Positions 25,101-37,002 of a DNA stretch of 64,000 nt are shown piece by piece (the first letter of the stretch is position 1; each line of letters starts with the position of its first letter). The position numbers and the translations under genes are program-made. The notes under the pieces were generated by a model that did no database searches, was not told the DNA's origin, and saw only the letters and a program-made list of their open reading frames with translations. The DNA is taken from NCBI GenBank assembly GCA_002751075.1, contig NAOQ01000157.1, positions 62,785 to 126,784 of the forward strand, in the 5' to 3' direction. This DNA comes from Ichthyophonus hoferi. Its lineage: Eukaryota; Opisthokonta; Ichthyosporea; Ichthyophonida; Ichthyophonidae.

Positions 25101-28100
25101 TCCCTATTAATATTTCTTTTGCTAATTACTATCTCTGTTATTATCTCTATTATTATCTTTATTATTATTTCTATTATTATCTCTTATTCTTATCCCTGTT
25201 TATCCTTTCCCTGTACTTCCTGCATTTTATCTCTCCATACATATGTCTAATCACTCTCTCCTTACATCACATTGGTCTCTATTATATAAATACACACCTT
25301 ATACTACTGTGGTGAACATGTATATATCTCAACATACATATCTTTGTACACTGGCATACATATACATATACATATATATAGGGAATGGAAAGATTCTTTG
25401 AACAACTACTTCAAGCTGTTGTTAGACATGTGGATTTTGACATTGTAAAGTGTCTTATATTTGCGAGTCCTGGATTTGTTAAGGTGTGTAAGCTTGTTTC
25501 CATTGGCTGCTAAAAAGTTATATTTGACCTTGTTTGGCTTCTACTTTCACTTTAGATGTAAACGAAAAAGGGAGAGATAGAAAGAACAAGAGTATATGAA
25601 ACAACAAAAGGAAATAGACCGAAGGAAAAAGAGTGAGGGAGAAAGAATTATTAACCTAGAGAGGTTCTTATGCAGTTTGGGAATTTATGTTGTAGAGTTG
25701 ATAGATTGGGATACTACAGTATGATTTGAGGTGTATTTTTTGTTTTAATTGAGTATGAAATATTTAACATATTTAAATGTAGCCACGATTGCTTTGTATT
25801 TTATCAGTAAGTTCTTATATTTAGACGAATGAGAATTGATTCCAACAGATGGTTAATGATGTATTAAGTAGGGAATATAACCCTGTGTGAGGTAAACCAC
25901 CCATGGACCCACCTAATAACATCTGTTAATAGTTGCACAAGCAAGCATATGATCATATATACTATCATACATATACATAATCTATTGTTCATATACGAAA
26001 AGTTTATTCTTAATATTTCTGAAATGTTTTTATATATTTCTTCTGTATTATATGAAAGGGTTATATATTTTAACAGGATTGTATTTCATAAAATGTTTAT
26101 GTAATATAAATGGACTGGATTTTATGTATGATAATACTTTATAAAAAGATTATATTTTATAAATACAGTATATCGGGAGAGATACATACCAAACATGTGA
26201 TATATGTGAATAAACCCTAGCATAATCTTAATCTATTATAGTTTAATTTAATTAATCAGACATACTCGTTGGTTGCTATATATAATACAGGATGCACTGG
26301 TAGCCTATATCAACGCCCAGGCACTCAAGCGTGATTTAAGGTCCCTCATTGAAAATAAAAGTAAATTCTTATTGGTCCATTCGTCGTCAGGTCATAAACA
26401 TTCTCTGAAAGAGGTGATGGCCGACCCAGTTGTCGCTGTCCGATTGGCGGATACCAAGGTATATATACATGTAATTGGAGATTTAAAATTAGGGTGATTG
26501 TAATTGGTTGGACAGAGGAGAGAATACGATGGCTGCTCGTTGATAGTTTGAATGAATTTATTGACCTCGAACTGTGCTTCAATAAGTTTGAATTTGTGAG
26601 GAGGCCAATAGAGGTATTAAAATTGTATCTTAATTCACGTTATTATGTTTTAATGTTGCCTTTGGATTCATCGATTTCACTACCCAAATGCATAATTAAT
26701 GAGAGCTTAAATCAGACTCCTACGACCTTTCACACTTCAGAGTGATTAAAATATCACCCAATGGATCCCTTGTTATAAATATAACTATTACAAAATTTAT
26801 TTTATATATCATGAGATCCAGATTGGATTAACCTCTGCCCACACTGTACCTTTATACATATCGGCTCTAATAATTATCCTAATATCTATAACTACATTCA
26901 TATGATCATACCATTACACGCACACATCCATATATATATTACATCTTATCTATACTGATTTTTTAAAAAAACTATTTTAACTACTGCCCTGGAGTTTTCG
27001 ATGCATTTGTTATTATTGTAGGTAGTAGTTTATAATTAACCGGGTCCGCCTTTTCTCAAAGTATATGTGTGAGGAAAGAAATAATGCACCTATACCAACA
27101 TAACACTAATAATCAATATATATATGATTGCAGTCACAAGCCGAAGTGCGAGTCCTAAACCGGTTCTACACCATGCTTAATGATGTGCCAGATAGAGCCT
27201 TTTATAGTTACAGTCATGTAGCCAAGGCTAATGAACACCTCGCTATCGAGGTCTTGCTCATTGTAGATACACTATTTAGGTTGGTTATATATATATATAT
27301 ATGCATATACTTCTCTCCTTACCATCCCCTCTCCCCCTTCCCATACATTCATCCTTACATAAATACATATATTTATATATTTACCACTAAACACTCTGGC
27401 CTTTGTCTTGGAAAACCCTGCCTTTTTTCTTTCCTTTTCTTTATCTCTCATTTTGGTTTCACACTCTGCTCCCATACAGTGGTATAGTTTATGTATTTGT
27501 GTTGGTGCATTGTTGCTTTTCATTCCTATATCTAAGTATCATCCTGGCACCCTTAAAGTATATTTTCTTACATATATAGGTATGTATGGTTACATACATT
27601 CCTGGTTAATTATCTGATACATCGTATTATATTTTTATGTTATGATACCTGAAGGTACTTATCACGACCACGGTTACACACGTGCAAACATACGCATATA
27701 TTTAAGTTTTATTTTTTTTTTCGTTGATAGGCTCCCGTGTACATTGACATGTTACATTAGCGTACGTTTTCCTTGTTTTTTTATTAAGAATTGCCCGCTA
27801 CTTTTTTTTTTCTGAAAATTTTACTGCATATGTTTATATTTCACATTATCTATTAATATATCTATCCATATATCACCTACACATACTCTAATTTTTTCTT
27901 ACTCATTCTGTGACTAATAAACAGGGCTAAAGATGTTGTTGTCAGGAAGAAATACGTTGAACTGGTTGACAGTGTAAAGGATAACGGAGGACAGGTCCTG
28001 ATATTCTCTAGCCTTCATGTATCTGGCGAACGTAAGTATTAATATCGTCTGTGCTATTATTCCTATGTAACCTCTCTTTGTAAAATCTATTTCTTTCTTT

Positions 28101-28306
28101 ACACACATACCTTTATTATGATTTACATTAATATATTAATATAACATGTAACACATTTTTTCCTTAAAACATTTTCAACAGAACTAGACCAACTATCCGG
28201 CATCGCAGCCATTCTTCGCTTCCCCATGCCTCATATTGAAGACGAAGACTTTGATGATGATTATCTACATACGGAAAACTTAGAAGAAACTGTTGCAAAT
28301 CAATAA
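22171..28306 (+). CDS. PELO: Pelota, mRNA surveillance and ribosome rescue factor
   Basis: Nine exons join in phase: 22171-22304, 23506-23656, 24344-24491, 24774-24880, 25382-25483, 26291-26458, 27134-27279, 27925-28031 and 28182-28306. They encode 395 residues, against 385 in human PELO. Recognisable stretches are [20 protein letters not shown] and [14 protein letters not shown] at the start (N-terminal Sm-like domain), [33 protein letters not shown] and [16 protein letters not shown] in the central domain, and [38 protein letters not shown] and [20 protein letters not shown] in the C-terminal eRF1-like domain. The C-terminal tail is acidic. Pelota with HBS1 enters the empty A site of stalled ribosomes and, with ABCE1, splits them in no-go and non-stop decay. 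Like eRF1 relatives of this class it lacks the GGQ motif. Introns are AT-rich and contain triplet microsatellites. Identification is near certain; exon ends were read from splice sites and homology. Confidence 0.97.
23268..23330 (+). repeat. AAT/AAC triplet microsatellite in PELO intron 1
   Basis: Interrupted (AAT)n with AAC and AGT variants. It lies within the first intron of PELO and explains the Asn- and Leu-rich frames on the two strands. Confidence 0.8.
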
Positions 28307-31263
28307 TGATTATGTTGTTGGCTCAGTAGCTCTATCGCATCGAGGCATGGAAGGGAAATGATAAAGCATTTATGGGAGTGCTATACAGTTGTATCCTACT
28401 ATATGTAAATATTGGTTATGGGTAGTTATTGTGATGATGGATATCTGTGAAGGATTGCCTTATCTAAATGATTAGGGCTGTGTAATATAGTATATCATAT
28501 CTGCATGTATGGAGCATATGCACAGGTTAACGTCATTATAAACTTGTACATGTATATATGCAGTTACTCTGCATGTTCTCCTTATTTAAAGTCTGCAGTA
28601 TATCTTTTTAGCTATATTTTTATCAAGAATTTTAGGCTAAAAAGGTAATGTAAAGCATAATATTCTGTAACTTTGGTAGTGTGGTATGTTGCGGCTCTAT
28701 CGTAAGAAATGGTATTATAAGATAGTCTAACAAGTTTGTTTTACTATTAACATTTGAGCATTGGCCATGCTTTTTATTGTGGGTACTGTGCTTTGTTCCT
28801 ATGGCCTCTTCTCGTTTTCCATTCATTTCTCTCTTTTTTGTATATATATTCTTTCCATGAATATGTTCATTCCATTTTCGTATACGTAATGACTGCTGTT
28901 TACAGTATCAGTTTATTTTCAAGTTTTCCCTCAAGACCTGTTTTAGGTAACCCAGACTAGACAAACTATATATACTCTATGATGACTACTTCCATAATTA
29001 TGCATTTATCCTACTATATATCTAATGGCTATTTGGGGTGTTAATGTTATGATCTGATAGGCTGACTCTGGTAGTCAGCCTCTTGACAGAACAATAAATT
29101 TTATTAAGTATATAGTTATGCAAGAGTATATGTATATAATATAATATACTCTTGTATGTAGAGATACTAACTGGTTAAAAGCTGAATATCTATCTACATG
29201 GATAAGACGATAATATTGTTTAGTATGCCTGAAGACAAAAGTAAAATATCATGTTTCTACCCAACTGGCCTTTTCCTTGAAAAAATGTAAGATAAAAGCC
29301 TGACCATTGTGAGCGTCAGTTGTGGTTTCATTTAACTTTGCTCATTCTGGATCTATCAACAAAATATAATGATTTCTTGATTTAATGATAGTTGTCAGGT
29401 CGACAATAAATAATGGATTGTATGAACCATATGGCGGGTAATCCTAAATAATATTTATGCTTATTAATTATGGGGCCATCTATGTATGATAACTATTTAT
29501 TTCAATATTTCCTTACTATTGGTGAATATGTAGTAAGTACGATACTTAGGTCTGACTTAAAATTCCATTTTTAACCAGTAACGCCGTACTGTCTAATTTT
29601 CAATGGAAACTCGGATATGATTTATTTATCGTAGGACAGATCTATCCACTTTTTTTTCAAAGAATAAAGCAATGGCAAGTTTTACAAGATAGAGTATGCC
29701 TTAAATAAGTTATTGCCTAAGCAGTTAGAGTTTGTTGATACAGATAATAGTGATAACGGATCTTAAAGTGATTTCGATCTCAAATACATCTGGGTGCATC
29801 TACGGAAGACCAGAACTGGATCTATAAATAAATAACTTAATTTGATACAAAATATCACATCACTGTATGAGAGCTTGGCACGAGTTCTGTTGTATTTTTA
29901 CTTTGATTTTATTGTTACAAACCTTTGTGTATATAGATATTGGTGCCCGTCTGGGTATCATGTTATTTTTATTGGTGGTGAACCCATCTCCCTCCATCTC
30001 ACTCATCTATAGTTAGAAAACATATCAGCGTATCGTAGCGGAAAGGGGAAGAGACAATCTAACAATAGCTTGAGCCCATTTTCGGGCCTGAGTTAGGGTA
30101 CCAGTGCTAGATGACGAATGACCAATGCTCTTAGTCTTTTAAATACTTCAATTATTGGTTAATTGTAATTATATTAAGATCCTATCATTATCTAGCCTTT
30201 TGCCCGGACCAATCATGCATACTTTTAGCACTAAGCACATTCCTCGGGGTCTGCATCCTATAATCCAATGACCGAGAACTCGGGTTAACTTCCGATTAGG
30301 TGGATTGCCGATGAAAAATACCATTACGCATTTTTTAATAAGTAAATAAAGAGCTAAATATTTCCACCATTACTAATATCATATTGCAAAAGTTGGCTAA
30401 AATAAACGAAAGCATTTAATGAAGCAACCCTTTTTAACCAACTTTAATGCCAGGGTAGTTGTGGTTTAGAACCCTAGACGTAAGGTAGGTGGAAACAGCT
30501 CTAGCAACATATGAAGGGCATAAAGCTTGACTTCATAAGACTATAAAATGTAGATACTCCGTAGTGTTGAACTTCTATGAAATCTCGGTATCTGCTTGGT
30601 TGGATATGTCATTCAACCCGAGTCTATTATGGTTTAGTACGCATTTGTGTTTAAGGAAAAAATGTATCCAGTGTAAATTGCTGATATTAACTGTATTCAG
30701 TCCCCAGTCCTATATAACCAAGATATTGTTATTCATGTATTGACTCACTGGAGACCAACCTCTCGCTATTCCTAGGGGTATGTGTAAAACATAACTACAT
30801 CATTTTGATATCTACGTTTGGTTGTCTTTCTGGAAACTTGAAACATTCGTTGTGTTTACACTAACATTTTTTATTATTTGATCGTCGATGTGTGTGTGCA
30901 TTTATTTAATCTTGATCTGAAATATTTCATATCCAATTTTTAATAGGTCCGAATCGATTCGGGTCAGATTTTTAGCTTAATGGAACTTGTCAAGCATATA
31001 CTTTAAAGAGGGCTGGGAGATATAAAAATTATAAAAATTAAAAATTAACCTTATGAGGATAATACACAGTGTAAAAGAATGATGGAGGAAGGGAATAGTT
31101 AAGTAAAAGAGTACAAACCGAAGTAGGCAGAGAAAACTACAAGAACAAACCCTTGGCTAAGAATATAGTGTCTACTCCCATGCGCACGCACTACCAGTAT
31201 ACTATCTTCATATGTATAAACACCATTCAACTTGATTTATTGCGCTATCGTAGTCTAAATATA
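28307..31263. other. Intergenic between PELO and the MiT/TFE gene
   Basis: The two genes converge here. The PELO 3' UTR may extend to a hairpin and AATAAA at 29059-29098, listed separately. On the minus strand an AATAAA (plus-strand TTTATT, 31236-31241) lies about 23 bases past the stop of the MiT/TFE gene and could serve as its poly(A) signal. No exon, RNA gene or named repeat was found between about 29100 and 31230. Confidence 0.45.
29059..29098 (+). promoter_or_regulatory. Stem-loop and AATAAA, possible PELO 3' end
   Basis: A perfect 9-bp stem (aggctgact, 29059-29067; agtcagcct, 29073-29081) with a 5-base loop is followed 12 bases later by AATAAA at 29093-29098. This lies about 750 bases past the PELO stop, and earlier hexamers are weaker. 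A role in 3'-end formation is inferred from position only. Confidence 0.35.
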
Positions 31264-34025
31264 TTAACCTTTTTCTATATTCTCCATTCCATCCATTTTT
31301 TCAGGCATTCCCTCTATAAATAATGGTGATGGTGTATCCATTGAATCAAATCCTCCAGCCACAATCTCTGTACGATCAGCTCCTTCATCGATCTCCTCTC
31401 CCTCTCCTCCTTCCTCCCCATCCTCACCATCTACACCATCACCACCTTCCCCTGTTGCAGCATTGCTAGGGGAGCCCTTTAAGACAAAAGAGCTGTCATC
31501 TTCAGGTTCTATCCCCGCATCCCTCAGTTGGTGCCTTAAACGTTCATTAACAGCTTGTAGATAATTAATAAAATCCACTGTACGTTTCAATATAGATCCT
31601 TTGCATTGCTTGGCCTCGTCTACAGCCACTGGTAGAATGGTACCCAGTTCGGCTATTCTGTCGTTGATATTGTAACGGCGCCTACGCTCAACTGCAAAAG
31701 AAAGAAAAAAATAAGTAAAAGATGAAAGATATATGTATAACAAGGTGGGGTGTCAAAGGAAGAAGATAAATAGTAATGAAAAGTATAATAAAAACAAAAT
31801 ATACATACCAAGAGAGTATGTGTATGCATGTAAGTATACATTATGTATGAATGTGCTTGTTAGATTGAAATTGTGAGAAGAAGCAATACAGTAGGTGAAT
31901 AGGTAAGTAGAAAATAAGTGGCAGGGAAAGAGAAAGTAAAAAGAAATAGTAAATCAACACAGTTAATAGTAGTATGTGTTCTTTGTCAAATAATAGCTAA
32001 ATACAAAACGTGCCAATGAAAGGACTTGGGGGTGCACTTATAACAAGGAGAGCAAGAAACTGATTGGTTGATAAATTATTATATAGATTGTCTACTTAAA
32101 AGGACTGTGAATGGCGTACATGTATTACTTTTTGTATAAGTATAACAATTAATAAGTCCAACTGATGTTTTGGTCTATAAAATCAGTCAAAGAAAGAAGT
32201 GTATTATAATCGTTGCAGTAACCTTATACACTAAGGAGAATACTATGGAGGAAAAAGGATATATGGCTCCAAAGAGACAGCATAAATGTATTCTAATAAG
32301 GAAAATGCGTTTTGGCAACCATTGTTTATCTGTCTGTTACTCTCTTTCACATATATTCCACATGGCTATCAATCATTTGAAGGTCCTACAAAGCCAGACA
32401 AATGAGAATAAATTCTACAATCATGCATACACACCCACAAAGGGATAAAGAGAGAGTAAGAGAGTCTTGGGTAATACGTACTCGCATTATGGTTTTGTTT
32501 TTTTTTCCGGGTTCTGGTAGAAAAACCATAGTCCACAGAGCATGACGAAAACATAGGTGATGAATTAAACATAGGACTACCTAATGACCTCTACGTAGGG
32601 GTAACGGGGGAGACTTAAGTTAGGTTGTATCATACTGTATTACGGCACCATATGACAGGCTATATATGGTATAGAATTGTCTTGTGTGTATATAGGAAGC
32701 GATAAGATATGTGATATAATATAATATAATACAGTATAATATAAAATGATCTGAACTGATGAAAGACAGTGTTTGCATTAATATTTAGGAATATAAATCC
32801 TTTCATCTATCTTATGGTGCAATATGCTAACACAACCAAACCATATTATTCTGCAATAAAAGTATTATTTCAGCTCATTGGGCAGGATGAAGTGTCAAAT
32901 CACCTTTTAAAATTAATATTTACCACTCCTTATGTATCATTCTCTCCTGCTCGTTAAAATAAATATCGTAATAACATAATGTGATGGTATAATAGTATAA
33001 TGGTATAGTAGTATAATAGTATGGTAGTATAATAGTATGATAATATGCATCTAGACCCATAACCTTGGTAGCATGTAGGTACTTACAGTGAAACCGAACA
33101 AATTACATATCTATATGAACAGGTAAAATCTAATAAAAGCATTTAAACTTATGTATCAGCCAACATCTCCAGGCACTGCAATGCATACATTCCCTCGGGT
33201 AACAATGTCTAAAAAAAAAGAAAGACATATGGCCGCCTTTCACCATATAAATGCAACAAAGCATAGCAGGCACACAGATACATACATACATATACATATA
33301 TGCACATACATATATGCATACACATTAGCTCACTTACCATAGGATAACTGCCAGTCATACACAAGCCCATTAATGACTCGGGTTTAGGAGTAATCTTGAC
33401 TGGTTGAGATTTCTGTACCCCTGCAGCCGCCGCATAGTTACCTTGTCCTTGTGCGTTCATAGCTGAAGGCAAGGGAGAGACCCCATCCTTACCCATTCCA
33501 GTCATTAGGCCACTAGGGAATAGGGCTGGATGGGTGATAGGGGATGAGATAGAGTGGGATCGACCATGCTGTAGGTTAGACCCCATAGACACACTAGATG
33601 ACCGTCTATCGACAGGGGCACTACCAAGTATAGGTGTGTCGTTTGTATCATTCATCGGCGTACTGTCCCCGTTGTTAATTGGCATAGGCATACTCTTGCC
33701 TGATAAGGTATCAAGCTCACTTTCAAGTTCCATTTTATCATCCAATGAATACTCCTCTCCCAATAGAGAGGAAATGCTATTCCTCGGGCAGAAGATGTCG
33801 GAAGTAGAAAGACAGGAAGCTGATCTAGGCATAGGCCTGGTGGACTCTTGCTGTTGCGGTTGGGAAGGCATGTATTGTGAAGCTATGGATTGTGGTAGTT
33901 GTTGTTGAAGCACTGGCTGCGCACTTTGTGGTGACATCATACTACAGGCCTTGGATGACGATAGTAAATCCTGCCAGTGTTTAAGTTGCACTGGATCCAG
34001 GGCTGGTATCGTTGGGTATGAAGGC

Positions 34026-34056
<31 letters not shown>

Positions 34057-35337
34057 ATGACAATATGTATGATAGTATGTGTATGTAATAGTATGTATAT
34101 GTGTGATGGTATGTATGATAAATTTAAAAAATGTATGTATGTATGTATGTATGTATGGGTGAATATGTGGAGATGAGAATACGAAGAATACGAAAATAAT
34201 AGAGGTTGCAAGAGAAGGAGATAAAGTAAACAACAAATAGTAAGAAGAAAGAGAGCAGTAGGGCGATAGTAACAAATCCTATTCATAACAAGCAAACTAT
34301 AGTTCTATTCTCTCATAGGTCCATATAATAAATATCAGTGTCACCATGTTTATGCAAAAAGTATTAAAATAAAACACCAGTTTGAGCTATAGTCATAGTA
34401 GAGTGATTTTTAGTAGTTCAGAATACAGAAGGATCAGGTCGTATATATATACATGGTGAGGAATAGGTGTAAGCATAAGAGAGAGAAAGGAAATAATAGT
34501 ATAAATGGTAAAAGTAGGTGGGTAATAGAGGTAATAAACAAGAGTAAAGTCTATTTTATAGAAAGCAGATATAAGTAAGTATACAGTAGGATATAATAAT
34601 CAACTTGTTTTGTATCTTGTTTGATCGTATTAGATTATCTTTGATAGAATACTCAATATTGCAGAAAAAATATTGGTCTATGCCTAGTTCTTGTAATGTG
34701 TAGATCAAAACTCAAACTGCATAAAATAATATATGTATATACGCATGTATGTATGTATGTATGTATGTATGTATGTATGTATGTATGTATGTATGTACGT
34801 ATAGATGCATGCATATATATCCCATAAAATAGATAAAGATATCACCAATTTTGTGTATACAGATTACACCTACACTACACAGAGTAGGCAATATATATAT
34901 AAGCATATATATTCCAGCGTATTTGAAACCCTATGAGACTATATCACATCTATACCATGTTCAATATTTCACTATCACGTTATCCATACAACAACAACAA
35001 CAACAACAATAAGACCAACATTATCATTATGATTATAGTACCTGTAATTTGGCCTTAACATTTTGTGCCTGTAAAGGTGATAGTTTTTCCTGTTTCATCT
35101 TTTGTTCCAAGTGATACTTAGTAGGAAACAATAGACGGGGGCTGGATGTATTATTACTGATGCCAGACTCTCTCCGTGTTATTACATTATCTTTCTTCAT
35201 TGTCTGTTGTTGTTGTTGTGTTGGTTGGGTATTTTTGGTGGGTGAGGATACTAATTGTTGCTGCTGCAGTTCTAGTTGTGCTTGAAACTGTTGCTGTAAC
35301 TGATCCTGTTGTTGTTGTTGTTGTTGTTGCTGTTGTT

Positions 35338-35368
<31 letters not shown>

Positions 35369-36048
35369 TTGTTGCTGCTGCTGCTGTTGTTGTTGCTGCT
35401 GTTGTGAAGTAAACAAATCCAGCCCAACTCCTGCTATCCCTCCATTCAACCCTCCTAGTGAGGCATTATGATTGTTATTTGCAGTCTGCCATGTAGAATC
35501 TAATAACACCTGTTGCTGCTGTTGAAACAGCCTCTGCTGTTGTTGGTACTGTAATATTATCAACTGCTGTTGTTGCTGTTGCAAAAGATTCTCTGTATTT
35601 TTTCCATCTAGCATACCATCCATATTCAAATTTCCGTTCAACCCAAGTGCAGTTAAGTCTAATATACTGGAATCTAGGGTAGAGTCACCGGGAACAGAGT
35701 TGGGGAGAGTGAAGTCAGCGCCCAACATCATGGGGATAGAAGTTGATTGAGTATTAGTAGAGGATGTATGATCAGAGAAAGAGAAGGGAACAGAGAAATT
35801 GGAATTAGCATTGGCATTGGCATTGCCATTGGCATTTCCCTCAGATAGTCGCTTATGTAAGCTCCTATACCTTTCTGCCTGTTCCTCTTGCACGGTCTGG
35901 TGGTATTGTAGTTGTTGCTTGTTCTGCGCCCGCAGTGGCATTGGCTTAAGAGATGGCCGGGCACGCTGGCGTTCCTGTAGTAACAAACTCTGTGTATATG
36001 GGTGTGTGTATGTGTGTGTAAATTGTTTGTGCGTATGTATTGTATGTG

Positions 36049-36083
<35 letters not shown>

Positions 36084-36860
36084 TTATGTGTGCATGAGTG
36101 CGTACATGTAATTATATTTTTATTTGTTGGTGTTGATTAGTGTGTATGTACAAGTAGGTAAGAATGAGGTGAACATAATGCTGTATGTGTATATATAATG
36201 AGAGAAGGTCTACTAAAGCAAATACATAATATGGCCACTTAACATTAATACTTAACGATGAGCGTACATTGGCGTAGGTCTGAGTATAAAACTGCTTTAT
36301 GTGTGGATTCCAGAGCGCCTAAATGGATGCATATACGGGTACTAATATATATATATATACAAGGGTTTTCATTGAGAAAAAATATTTATTCTATATATAG
36401 ATGTCACTATACACTGTAGAGTGCGTATATTTAACTGTAATTGTGAGAGGAGTTTAGGGATTATCACAGGAATAGGTCTAAACATGCTAGGTATATTGTG
36501 AATGTATGGTATTATTAGACCATAAATGGACTATAAAGATAAGAGTGTAAAACAAATTAGCATGTATGTATACATATACCACAACATGTACGCGTACATA
36601 TAATATCATCCACATATATATATATATATGTGTGAAACTATTAAACACATCAATCATTATCAATTATTATTACCATATATAGATAAGCGCATATCTGATA
36701 TTAAAAATCAAAACAATGAGAAAAATAATTCAAAAAAAATCGGTGCAGAAAGCTATAGTTTTAATACTTAACTGACACATACATTATATAGACATTGAAT
36801 ATACAAACATGTATACACTTTAGAAAGATAGTAATCGAGAGTCATATATATATAATAAAG

Positions 36861-36891
<31 letters not shown>

Positions 36892-37002
36892 GGCACTAAC
36901 ATGTGAATCGAGGGAGATGGTATCCCCTGTTGATCGAAACATATTCATGTCCCCTTCCGCAGTGTCCATAGGTGACCTTTGTTCACCAAATGATAAGGCC
37001 AT
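31264..37002 (-). CDS. MITF/TFE-family bHLH-ZIP transcription factor
   Basis: Exons on the minus strand are 37047-36901 (start taken at 37002), 35974-35042, 34024-33338, 33208-33189 (20 nt), 32513-32482 (32 nt) and 31691-31264. Phases agree and give 733 residues from that Met. The upstream part of the first listed exon is also open (QQQPAGVYDRQLSLT), so a further 5' exon may exist. Family signatures are PTKYHLEQKMKQEK, the conserved N-terminal MiT motif (about residue 320; human MITF has PTKYHIQQAQRQQ), and KKKQNHNAIERRRRYNINDR with IAELGTILP (human KKDNHNLIERRRRFNINDR). A 33-Gln run lies at about residues 225-257 (35404-35306), with Asn/Ala- and Ser-rich linkers including RRSSSVS. MiT/TFE proteins bind E-box/CLEAR sites and control lysosome and pigment genes downstream of mTORC1. 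After helix 2 the zipper is short (INYLQAVNERLRHQLRD), and an acidic Glu/Gly tail ends the protein. A poly(A) hexamer lies about 23 bases past the stop. Confidence 0.85.
34131..34156 (+). repeat. ATGT tetranucleotide microsatellite
   Basis: Uninterrupted ATGT units in an intron of the MiT/TFE gene. A TA/TG run (about 34025-34055) sits next to the acceptor of the 34024-33338 exon. Confidence 0.85.
34745..34796 (+). repeat. ATGT tetranucleotide microsatellite
   Basis: About 13 uninterrupted ATGT units in the intron between the exons ending at 35042 and starting at 34024. A CAA run (about 34988-35009) lies near the donor. Confidence 0.9.
35306..35404 (-). repeat. CAG/CAA coding repeat (33 glutamines)
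   Basis: Mixed CAA and CAG codons, 99 bases without interruption in the protein. The codon mixture suggests a stable tract under some constraint rather than a freshly expanded pure CAG run. Shorter Gln stretches flank it in the same exon. Confidence 0.95.
36049..36083 (+). repeat. TA/TG dinucleotide microsatellite
   Basis: (TA)n followed by (TG)n in an intron of the MiT/TFE gene. Confidence 0.85.
36861..36891 (+). repeat. CT dinucleotide microsatellite
   Basis: CT run with one interruption, immediately 3' (in the sense of the minus-strand gene) of the donor at 36900. It therefore begins an intron of the MiT/TFE gene. Confidence 0.85.

Noticed and set aside
35176-35412. Valine-rich plus-strand frame
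   Set aside because: It is the complement of the glutamine codons of the MiT/TFE gene.
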